NCBI GenBank assembly: GCA_018827585.1
Contig: JAHJXP010000161.1
Span: forward strand, 1 to 7,994
DNA length: 7,994 bases
Source: Pseudomonadota bacterium
GTDB lineage: Bacteria > Desulfobacterota > Syntrophia > Syntrophales > UBA5619
Direction: 5' to 3'
Below, piece after piece: positions 1 to 5,162 of this stretch (position 1 is its first letter; every line of letters starts with the position of its first letter). Position numbers and translations under genes: made by a program. The notes below the pieces were generated by a model that saw nothing but the letters and a program-made list of their open reading frames with translations, searched no databases and was not told the origin of the DNA.

Positions 1-357
1 AACCCTCTGGGAGGGTGCCTGCCGATGATCGTGCAGATCCCGGTCTTCTTCGGTCTCTACAAGGCCCTGCTCTACGCGATCGAACTGCGCCACTCCCCCT
101 TCTTCTGGTGGATACAGGACCTGTCCGCGAAGGATCCTTACTACATCACGCCGATCGTCATGGGCGCCACGATGTTCATCCAGCAGAAGATGACCCCCAC
201 GGGGGCCGATCCCATGCAGGCGAAGATCATGCTCTTTATGCCGGTCATCTTCACCTTCATGTTCCTGAGCTTCCCCTCGGGGCTGGTGATCTACTGGCTG
301 TTCAACAATGTCATCAGCATTGCCCAGCAGGTGTACATCAACAAGCAACCGTCATAG
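1..357 (+). CDS. yidC: Membrane protein insertase YidC, C-terminal part (5' end outside window)
   Basis: YidC inserts and folds inner-membrane proteins, alone or with the Sec translocon. The window opens inside the gene, in frame from base 1, and 118 residues are visible. They match the last part of the conserved Oxa1/YidC core: NPLGGCLP at residues 1-8, a hydrophobic helix at about 9-27, the ELRHSPF-WWIQDLSAKDPYYI loop at about 28-49, a second hydrophobic stretch at about 50-62, QQKMTP at 61-66, and a long hydrophobic region at about 77-105 containing FPSGLVIYW. The tail after it is very short (INKQPS), without the long basic ribosome-binding tail of some Gram-positive homologues. The stop codon is TAG at 355-357. 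The next gene starts 13 nt later, so the two are probably cotranscribed. I recognise the family with high certainty. Confidence 0.98.
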   Translation, partial: NPLGGCLPMIVQIPVFFGLYKALLYAIELRHSPFFWWIQDLSAKDPYYITPIVMGATMFIQQKMTPTGADPMQAKIMLFMPVIFTFMFLSFPSGLVIYWLFNNVISIAQQVYINKQPS

Positions 358-370
358 AGGTGCAGCAGCA

Positions 371-1201
371 ATGGAAGGAATCGAAATAGAGGGCAAATCC
401 ATCGATGAAGCCATAGAAAAGGCGTGCGGTGAATTCCAGGTCCCCCGGGAGAAACTCCACATCGAGATCATCTCCGAGGGGACTCCCGGATTCTTGGGAC
501 TGGGGGCGAAAAAGGCCCGGATCAGGGCCGCTCTCCTGACGCTCGACATGACCCTCGACGCCCCTGCAGTCAGGCCGGAGGAGGAGGTTGAGACCCCGGA
601 ACCGACGGCGCTCACGGCCGCCGCAACCCCGGAACAGAAAAAGGCTCAAGCCTCACCAATCCGAAAGGAAAAGAGGGTCGCTGCGCCAGTCGAAAAATCG
701 CACCCGGCGAGAGTCCCCGTCGGCGGTGAACCGTCAGCGGCCAAGGCCAGGATGATCATGGAAGGCCTCCTGACCAGGATGCAGATCGAATCACCGGTGG
801 CCGTGGAGGAGACCGGGGAGGCGATCATCCTCAACATCCAGGGGGACGGCAGCGGCCTGCTCATCGGGAAGCGGGGGCAGAACCTCGACGCCATCCAGTA
901 CTTCGTCAACAAGGCGGCCCATCACTCCGCGAACGGCCACAAGATGATCATCATCGATACGGAGGATTACCGCAAACGGAGGGAGGAATCCCTCGTCGCC
1001 CTGGCGATGCGGCTTGGCGAAAAGGCGAAGAAGACGAAAAAGCCGGTGACGGTCGGTCAAATGAACGCCCGCGACCGTCGCATCATCCACCTCGCCATGC
1101 AGAACGACGAGGCGCTGACGACCAAGAGCCGCGGCGAAGGCGAGTACCGGAAGATCATCATCATACCGGTGCGGCGCGGTTCGGACCATCCCGCCGCCTG
1201 A
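371..1201 (+). CDS. jag: Jag/KhpB-type RNA-binding protein (Jag-N, KH and R3H domains)
   Basis: This is a single-stranded nucleic-acid-binding protein of the Jag/KhpB (SpoIIIJ-associated) family, thought to bind RNA and influence cell envelope growth in Gram-positives; its role in proteobacteria is poorly known. The ATG at 371 was chosen because it begins the typical Jag-N domain (residues 1-53, MEGIEIEGKSIDEAIE through GFLGLGAKKARI) and has GAGG at 357-360, which overlaps the yidC stop. An in-frame ATG at 308 would extend into yidC and is rejected. The 276-residue product has a Pro/Ala/Glu-rich, probably disordered linker (about 60-125), a KH domain with its GxxG loop in IGKRG (165-169), and an R3H domain whose R-x3-H motif is R236 to H240, ending in EGEYRKIIIIP. 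It lies between yidC and mnmE in an arrangement common in bacteria. Nothing looks broken. Confidence 0.96.
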   Translation: MEGIEIEGKSIDEAIEKACGEFQVPREKLHIEIISEGTPGFLGLGAKKARIRAALLTLDMTLDAPAVRPEEEVETPEPTALTAAATPEQKKAQASPIRKEKRVAAPVEKSHPARVPVGGEPSAAKARMIMEGLLTRMQIESPVAVEETGEAIILNIQGDGSGLLIGKRGQNLDAIQYFVNKAAHHSANGHKMIIIDTEDYRKRREESLVALAMRLGEKAKKTKKPVTVGQMNARDRRIIHLAMQNDEALTTKSRGEGEYRKIIIIPVRRGSDHPAA

Positions 1202-1232
1202 AGGCAGCCTAACAGGGGGAGGCCCTGATCCC

Positions 1233-2618
1233 ATGATCTTCAGGGACACCATAGCGGCCATCGCGACACCGCCCGGCGTTGGGGGAATCGGCCTGATCCG
1301 CGCCAGCGGACCGGAGGCGGAGGGGATCGCCCGGCGACTGTTTAGGCCTCTACGGCCGCTTTCGTCCTTTCTCTCCCATCACCTCTACCACGGCCATATC
1401 GTCGCGCCGGAGACGGGCGACGTTCTGGACGAGGTCCTTGTCTCCTTCCTGAAAGCCCCGGGATCCTTCACCGGCGAGGACACGCTCGAGATCAGCTGCC
1501 ACGGCGGGCCGCTCATCCTCCGGACCGTCCTGGACGAGGTCCTCCGGGCCGGGGCCCGGCCGGCTGAACGAGGGGAGTTCACAAAGCGGGCCTTCCTGAA
1601 TAACCGCCTCGACCTGGCCCAGGCCGAGGCGGTCCTCGATGTCATCACCGCCCAGACGCACGCGGGACTTTCCGCCGCTGTCGCGCGCCTGCGGGGAAAA
1701 CTATCCGGCCGGATCGAGGCCATCCGCAATGAAATCATCGATCTATTGGCCGGCATCGAGGCCGCCATCGATTTTTCCGAGGACGACGGCGTGACGGAGA
1801 CACCTGGAAGCGACCTCCCCCGAATCCAGGCCGTCATCGACGACCTCATCACCCTCGCCGCGACCTATCGCCAGGGAAGGATCTACCGGGAGGGGATCGG
1901 CGTCGTGATCGCCGGCCGGCCCAACGTCGGTAAATCGAGCCTGCTCAACCGCCTCCTGGGCGAGAAGCGGGCAATCGTCACCTCCATCCCGGGAACGACG
2001 CGGGATTTCATCGAGGAGGCGATAGACATCGGGGGGATCCCCGTCCGCCTGACCGACACCGCCGGGATCCGCCCCCCGGAGGACGCCATCGAAAGGGAGG
2101 GGATTGACCTTGTCTGGGAGCGGCTCGCCGCGGCCGATGCGGTCCTTGTCCTCTTGGACGGCAGCGCCGAACTTACCGCGGACGACCGTGAACTCCTCGT
2201 AAAATTGCACGAGAAGCCGTTGCTTCCGGCCGTCAACAAATCGGACCTCCCGCAGCGCCTCGACGAGGGATCATTGCGAGAGATTCTCCCTGAAACGGCG
2301 CCCAGACCGTTGCGGATCTCCGCGAAATACGGAGACGGCATCGAGGCTCTCAAACAGGCCATTTGCGACACAGCCCTAACTACGCCTTTGCAGGAGATGC
2401 CGGAAGCGCTGATCGCCCACCTCCGCCACAAGGTCGCCCTGGAGAAGGCGGCGGAGGGCCTCATCCGCGCCCGGGACGGCCTGCGGGGCGGCCTTCCGCC
2501 CGAGCTGGCCGCCCTGGAGATCCGCGAAGCGCTGGACGCCCTCGGTGAGATCACCGGCCGCACAACCACGGAGGACGTCCTCGAGCGGATATTCGCAAAC
2601 TTCTGCATCGGCAAGTAA
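1233..2618 (+). CDS. mnmE: tRNA uridine-5-carboxymethylaminomethyl modification GTPase MnmE
   Basis: MnmE (TrmE) works with MnmG to add a (carboxymethyl)aminomethyl group to the wobble uridine of certain tRNAs, using a tetrahydrofolate one-carbon donor and GTP hydrolysis. The product is 461 residues, the usual family length. The N-terminal folate-binding domain starts with DTIAAIATPPGVGGIG and includes SFTGEDTLEISCHGG (78-92). A helical domain is split by the inserted G domain. G motifs are complete: G1 GRPNVGKS (228-235), the switch region with GTTRD (254-258), G3 DTAG (275-278), G4 NKSD (335-338) and G5 SAK (363-365). The C-terminus is the hallmark FCIGK (457-461) with the functional Cys458. 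The ATG is preceded by a GGGGGAGG purine run (about 1214-1221), and the gene begins 31 nt after jag. It converges with the Nudix gene on the other strand. Confidence 0.99.
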   Translation: MIFRDTIAAIATPPGVGGIGLIRASGPEAEGIARRLFRPLRPLSSFLSHHLYHGHIVAPETGDVLDEVLVSFLKAPGSFTGEDTLEISCHGGPLILRTVLDEVLRAGARPAERGEFTKRAFLNNRLDLAQAEAVLDVITAQTHAGLSAAVARLRGKLSGRIEAIRNEIIDLLAGIEAAIDFSEDDGVTETPGSDLPRIQAVIDDLITLAATYRQGRIYREGIGVVIAGRPNVGKSSLLNRLLGEKRAIVTSIPGTTRDFIEEAIDIGGIPVRLTDTAGIRPPEDAIEREGIDLVWERLAAADAVLVLLDGSAELTADDRELLVKLHEKPLLPAVNKSDLPQRLDEGSLREILPETAPRPLRISAKYGDGIEALKQAICDTALTTPLQEMPEALIAHLRHKVALEKAAEGLIRARDGLRGGLPPELAALEIREALDALGEITGRTTTEDVLERIFANFCIGK

Positions 2619-2629
2619 GGGAGGGTTCC

Positions 2630-2710
2630 ATGCCTCTTTCCATCCTGACGCCGATTTCACCCACTTCGCCCGGGCACTGGAGTGAAGGCAAAGGGTCAAG
2701 GCGAGGGTAG
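2630..2710 (+). CDS. Possible 26-residue open frame after mnmE; remnant or chance
   Basis: A short frame begins 11 nt after the mnmE stop and reads MPLSILTPISPTSPGHW followed by a basic end, closing at TAG 2708-2710. Its support is a strong Shine-Dalgarno, AAGGGAGGG at 2617-2625, only 4 nt before the ATG and partly overlapping the mnmE stop. Its last 15 bases overlap the 3' end of the convergent Nudix gene. It resembles no family I know, and it could be the truncated start of a gene that once followed mnmE in the operon, or a chance frame. There is no evidence beyond the ribosome-binding site. Confidence 0.15.
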   Translation: MPLSILTPISPTSPGHWSEGKGSRRG

Positions 2711-3130
2711 AAAACCGAATTGCCTCAGCAACTTCAGGGTCGTTTTCGTGACGGAAAGCCCTTCGAGCTCCTCGGGAGCGACCCAGCGGGCCTCAAGGGC
2801 GTCATCGCCCCCTTTGACCTCGCCGCCGATGTAATCCCCCGCCAGATCGACAATGACGTAGTGGAAACGGACGCGGCCTTCCGCGTCCCGCTCGCAGACA
2901 TCACAGGTAAACACCGGCTCGCCGGCCCGGATGGCAATCCCCGTTTCTTCGAAGATCTCGCGCTCCGCCCCCTCCCTGAGGGTCTCCCCCAGTTTGAGTC
3001 CCCCTCCCGGGATGGCCCACAGGCCCTCAGCAGGGGGAATGCCGCGCCGGACGAGGAGGATCCGGCCTTCCCGCAGGACGACCGCCCCCACGCCGACCCG
3101 CGGGCTGTCCGGATATTCATTGCGCGCCAT
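2696..3130 (-). CDS. Nudix hydrolase, ADP-ribose pyrophosphatase-like
   Basis: This 144-residue Nudix protein should hydrolyse a nucleoside diphosphate linked to another group. The signature G-x5-E-x7-REUxEExGU is complete from Gly43 to Ile65, with the metal-binding core REIFEE at 57-62. The flanking sequence (GVGAVVLREGRILLVRRG at 13-30; GRVRFHYVIVDL at 85-96; GGDDALEARWV at 107-117) is, from memory, the pattern of the small ADP-ribose pyrophosphatase-like MutT subgroup; the actual substrate cannot be read from sequence. The ATG at 3130-3128 has a good Shine-Dalgarno, AAGGAG, 6 nt upstream. The gene runs in the same direction as the sirtuin and NRDE genes, separated from the latter by 143 bp containing a repeat element, and may have its own weak promoter. 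It ends facing the end of mnmE, 77 bp away. Alternative: an NTP-cleaning MutT-type enzyme. Confidence 0.95.
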   Translation of the reverse strand: MARNEYPDSPRVGVGAVVLREGRILLVRRGIPPAEGLWAIPGGGLKLGETLREGAEREIFEETGIAIRAGEPVFTCDVCERDAEGRVRFHYVIVDLAGDYIGGEVKGGDDALEARWVAPEELEGLSVTKTTLKLLRQFGFLPSP

Positions 3131-3152
3131 GCGTTGCTCCTTCTATTTCAAA

Positions 3153-3177
3153 CCCTTCCCTTCGGGCAGGGAGAGGG
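3153..3177. repeat. Imperfect C/G-rich hairpin in the Nudix leader
   Basis: CCCT+TCCCT at 3153-3161 pairs with AGGGA (3168-3172) and AGGG (3174-3177), with a single bulged base at 3173 and a 6-nt loop. It lies about 23-47 nt upstream of the Nudix start codon. Its base composition is like the larger inverted repeat at 3221-3321, and it may be a degraded copy of a related dispersed repeat. It could shape the 5' end of the Nudix transcript, but no T-run follows on either strand, so it is not a convincing terminator. Confidence 0.4.
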
Positions 3178-3184
3178 CACCGTC

Positions 3185-3215
3185 CTTATATTTGGCGACT
3201 TCGTAATAAGTCCAA
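3185..3215 (-). promoter_or_regulatory. Weak candidate sigma-70 promoter for the Nudix gene
   Basis: On the minus strand a TATAAG box (3190-3185, 5 of 6 to consensus) lies 19 bp downstream of TTGGAC (3215-3210, only TTG conserved). Transcription would start near 3178, just before the imperfect hairpin, giving a leader of about 50 nt. The spacing is longer than ideal and the -35 is poor. The Nudix gene may instead be read through from the sirtuin-NRDE pair. Confidence 0.25.
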
Positions 3216-3220
3216 AATCT

Positions 3221-3321
3221 CCTCCCCCTTGATGGGGGAGGGTTAGGGTGGGGGTGAATCATTTTGAATGCGCTTACTTTTTATTCACCCTCCCTTTAAT
3301 CCCCTCCCGCCAAGGGAGGGG
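3221..3321. repeat. BIME-like element: two inverted hairpin-forming C/G-rich units
   Basis: Two units face each other. The left unit has CCTCCCCC (3221-3228) pairing perfectly with GGGGGAGG (3234-3241) over a 5-nt loop. The right unit has CCCCTCCC (3301-3308) pairing perfectly with GGGAGGGG (3314-3321), again over 5 nt. Beyond the stems, 3221-3259 and the reverse complement of 3283-3321 agree at about 28 of 39 positions, leaving a 23-bp spacer. This is the layout of paired REP sequences (BIMEs) or a small non-autonomous element. In one frame the right unit encodes FNPLPPREG, like the PNPLP-EGEG peptides I recall seeing where such dispersed repeats are translated in GC-rich bacteria. The right unit lies inside the end of the NRDE gene. 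No target-site duplication is obvious. Confidence 0.75.
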
Positions 3322-4113
3322 AAATGGCCTTTTTGCGAGGTCGTCATATTTCTTGATCCGGAAATCGAAACGGGCCATCGTCCGGGGCTCATTTCCGCCG
3401 TTGAACACCCGCTCGACGAAGGTCACCCCTCCGCTTCGGTCGATCATGACAACAGTCGAGGAACGGGTGCCGTAGACCGGGCTCTCGATGAAAAGCGGGG
3501 AGAGGATCCGCTCCCACTCCAACCCCACCCCCGTCTCGGGGAGCAACTCGTCCGGCGGCCGCATCCTCTCGGCAAGAAGATCGAGCAGCTCCTCCGGCAA
3601 GGGATCCCTGTTCTCCTCCAAGAGCGCCTCGAGGGCCCTTTTCCCCCGTTCGATTTTCGGCCAGGGGGTATCCAACAGGCGGTTGCTCAGTCCGTGGATC
3701 CCGGGCGTCAGAGGTCTCCTCCCGCCCCGGTTCGAAAAGTAAAAAAGATCGTCGGCGTCGCCCACAATCAGGCTGAAGCCGTTGTACCCGCCGGCGCGGG
3801 ATTCCAGCCGCCGCAGATAATCTTCCGGCGTCTCCCGACCGCGGAGATAGTCGCTGACCAGATTCCCCCGCGATGGGGCGTCCTTCTTGAGCGTCGCCGG
3901 ATCGCGGTAATTCGTCAGCGCCGCCACCCTCCCTGTCCGGGTGATCCCGAGCCAGGTCCCTCCCTCCTTCAGGTCTCTCCCGGCCAACAGCTCCGGTGCG
4001 TCGTCCCAGAAGGCGGCCGGCGCCGCGGGCCTTTCATAGAACTCGTCCCGGTTAGCCGCGAGGACCAAGGGAAAATTCGCGTGCGTCCGCCAGGCAAAAA
4101 GGATCAGGCACAT
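3274..4113 (-). CDS. NRDE/TANGO2-family protein with a repeat-derived C-terminal tail
   Basis: The protein begins MCLILFAWRTH and carries the family signature NRDE at residues 21-24 within AANRDEFYERP, then GGTWLGITRTGRVAALTNYRDP (51-72), GFSLIVGD (112-119), LSNRLLDTPWPK (142-153) and YGTRSSTVV (214-222). These identify the NRDE family, related to eukaryotic TANGO2, which has been linked to haem trafficking and lipid/CoA metabolism; the bacterial function is not established. Cys2 would become N-terminal after Met removal, compatible with a suggested Ntn-hydrolase-like fold (inference). The ATG at 4113 overlaps the sirtuin stop by 10 nt, so translation is probably coupled; AAGGAG lies about 11 nt upstream. 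The family core seems to end near FDFRIKKYDD (249-258). Residues about 265-277 (PLPWREGIKGRVN) are encoded by an arm of the inverted repeat, so the native C-terminus has probably been replaced or extended. Confidence 0.93.
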   Translation of the reverse strand: MCLILFAWRTHANFPLVLAANRDEFYERPAAPAAFWDDAPELLAGRDLKEGGTWLGITRTGRVAALTNYRDPATLKKDAPSRGNLVSDYLRGRETPEDYLRRLESRAGGYNGFSLIVGDADDLFYFSNRGGRRPLTPGIHGLSNRLLDTPWPKIERGKRALEALLEENRDPLPEELLDLLAERMRPPDELLPETGVGLEWERILSPLFIESPVYGTRSSTVVMIDRSGGVTFVERVFNGGNEPRTMARFDFRIKKYDDLAKRPFPLPWREGIKGRVNKK

Positions 4114-4892
4114 CCGGAGATCCTCTCCTTGACCCCCTGCAGGATCTGCTCCATGACCTCACCCGCGGCGGCATTGATGACGATGTCCGCGATCTGGTCC
4201 GCCGGCGTCGGCGTAAGATTGACGATGACGAGCTTGGCCCCGGCCTGCTTGGCATACAGAGGCATGTAGGCCGCCGGATAGACGACAAGCGAGGAACCGA
4301 CGACGATCAGAAAGTCGCAGCAGACAGCCTGCCGGGTCGCCTCCGCGAGGGTCTCCTCAGGAAGGGCCTCCCCGAAGAAGATCACGTCCGGCTTCAGGAT
4401 CCCCCCGCAATGCCCGCAGGCCGGGACCGACGCCGAAGCGTTTTCCAGGAGGATCTCCTCCAGGGGGCGGCGCGCCCCGCAGTCCAGGCAGCGGATCCAT
4501 TTCATGTTGCCGTGTAGCTCATAGACATGGGAGGGATTATTTCCCGCCTTTTGGTGGAGATTGTCGATGTTCTGGGTGATCACGCAGTTCAGTTTCCCCA
4601 GCGCTTCCAGCCCTGCAATGGCCGTATGGGCGGCGTTGGGAAGGGCGTCCTTGAACAGATCACCTGCCAGGAGGAAGCGCCACTGCTTGAGCCGGGTCTC
4701 CGGACTCGAAAGAAACCTGTCGATGGTGAAGTCCTCCGGATCGAACCGCGTCCAGATCCCGCCCGGACTGCGGAAATCGGGTATGCCGGATTCCGTGCTG
4801 ACCCCTGCGCCTGTAAAGACGACGATGTTTTTTGCCTGCGCGATCATATCCACAACCCGCGCGATCTTCTCTTCCGCCGCCCGCTCGATCAT
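4104..4892 (-). CDS. Sir2-family NAD-dependent protein deacylase (sirtuin)
   Basis: Sirtuins remove acyl groups from lysine using NAD+, releasing nicotinamide and O-acyl-ADP-ribose. With the start at 4892 the product is 262 residues, normal for bacteria. Visible motifs: NAD-binding GAGVSTESGIPDFR (28-41), TQNIDNLH (106-113), catalytic His127 in YELHGN, zinc-binding C135-x2-C138 and C159-x2-C162, GSSL (199-202) and VNLTP (224-228). The Tyr-x2-Arg pair typical of CobB/SIRT5-type desuccinylases is not evident after the DFR motif, so deacetylation is more likely (inference). ATG 4892 was chosen because MIERAAEEKIARVVDMI is a typical sirtuin N-terminal helix and AGGGGGG lies 4 nt upstream. A GTG at 4943 and an ATG at 4934 would add a low-complexity leader. 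The gene is first of a co-directional group with the NRDE gene, which it overlaps, and the Nudix gene. Confidence 0.97.
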   Translation of the reverse strand: MIERAAEEKIARVVDMIAQAKNIVVFTGAGVSTESGIPDFRSPGGIWTRFDPEDFTIDRFLSSPETRLKQWRFLLAGDLFKDALPNAAHTAIAGLEALGKLNCVITQNIDNLHQKAGNNPSHVYELHGNMKWIRCLDCGARRPLEEILLENASASVPACGHCGGILKPDVIFFGEALPEETLAEATRQAVCCDFLIVVGSSLVVYPAAYMPLYAKQAGAKLVIVNLTPTPADQIADIVINAAAGEVMEQILQGVKERISGCA

Positions 4893-4903
4893 TTTGCCCC
4901 CCT

Positions 4904-4920
4904 GAGGCACTGCCTGCCTC
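4904..4920 (-). other. Small hairpin directly upstream of the sirtuin ribosome-binding site
   Basis: GAGGCA and TGCCTC form a perfect 6-bp stem over a 5-nt loop, ending one base before the AGGGGGG Shine-Dalgarno of the sirtuin gene. It could affect ribosome access, but it is short and may be chance in GC-rich DNA. If the GTG at 4943 were the true start, it would lie inside the coding region. Confidence 0.3.
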
Positions 4921-5024
4921 CCACTGCTGGACATACACCACACTGTTCAAAAGACAAAACGAAAAATCTCCCCTGCCGGCAATCACGCGCCAGGGGCCGT
5001 GCAGGAACGGATCAAAATCCTTTT

Positions 5025-5034
5025 TATCCGGATA
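5025..5034. promoter_or_regulatory. Perfect 10-bp palindrome next to the cyclase promoter
   Basis: TATCCGGATA is a perfect palindrome ending 5 bp before the -35 box of the promoter facing the diadenylate cyclase gene. Its position fits an activator or repressor half-pair, but only one copy is seen and I recognise no known operator. Confidence 0.25.
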
Positions 5035-5039
5035 TCTTC

Positions 5040-5069
5040 TTGACACGCCGCCGGCCTTTTACGTATATT
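5040..5069 (+). promoter_or_regulatory. Sigma-70-type promoter for the diadenylate cyclase gene
   Basis: TTGACA (5040-5045, exact consensus) is followed after 18 bp by TATATT (5064-5069, 5 of 6). Upstream is an A/T-rich stretch (about 5013-5038) in otherwise GC-rich DNA. Transcription would start near 5076, giving a leader of about 87 nt before the ATG at 5163. The remaining intergenic sequence (4893-5162) shows no riboswitch, no second gene and no clear promoter for the divergent sirtuin gene. Confidence 0.7.
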
Positions 5070-5162
5070 GGAACCGCAACGCAGCGTTTATTCTAATATC
5101 CCGATCCCGTACTGATAGACAAACCGACCTGCTCCCGGCGGGAGGAAAGACAAGGGCGCGAC

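Noticed and set aside
2656..2686. Possible terminator hairpin between mnmE and the Nudix gene
   Set aside because: TTCACCCA pairs with TGG-a-GTGAA (8 bp with one bulge, 14-nt loop), but no T-run follows on either strand and the loop is large, so it is not a convincing intrinsic terminator.
3153..3321. CRISPR-like array of repeats
   Set aside because: The units are inverted hairpins of unequal spacing and sequence, not direct repeats with constant unique spacers.
3268..4269. Open plus-strand frame of 333 codons opposite the NRDE gene and the end of the sirtuin gene
   Set aside because: It starts in the repeat element and runs antisense to two well-supported genes; the product is Pro/Arg-rich without a family match.
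4893..4943. Upstream GTG (4943) or ATG (4934) start for the sirtuin
   Set aside because: The added residues are unlike sirtuin N-termini and have no good Shine-Dalgarno; the ATG at 4892 has AGGGGGG 4 nt upstream and starts a typical N-terminal helix.
5070..5162. c-di-AMP or other riboswitch in the cyclase leader
   Set aside because: The leader is only about 90 nt and shows no conserved ydaO-like elements or multi-helix fold, only one short hairpin.
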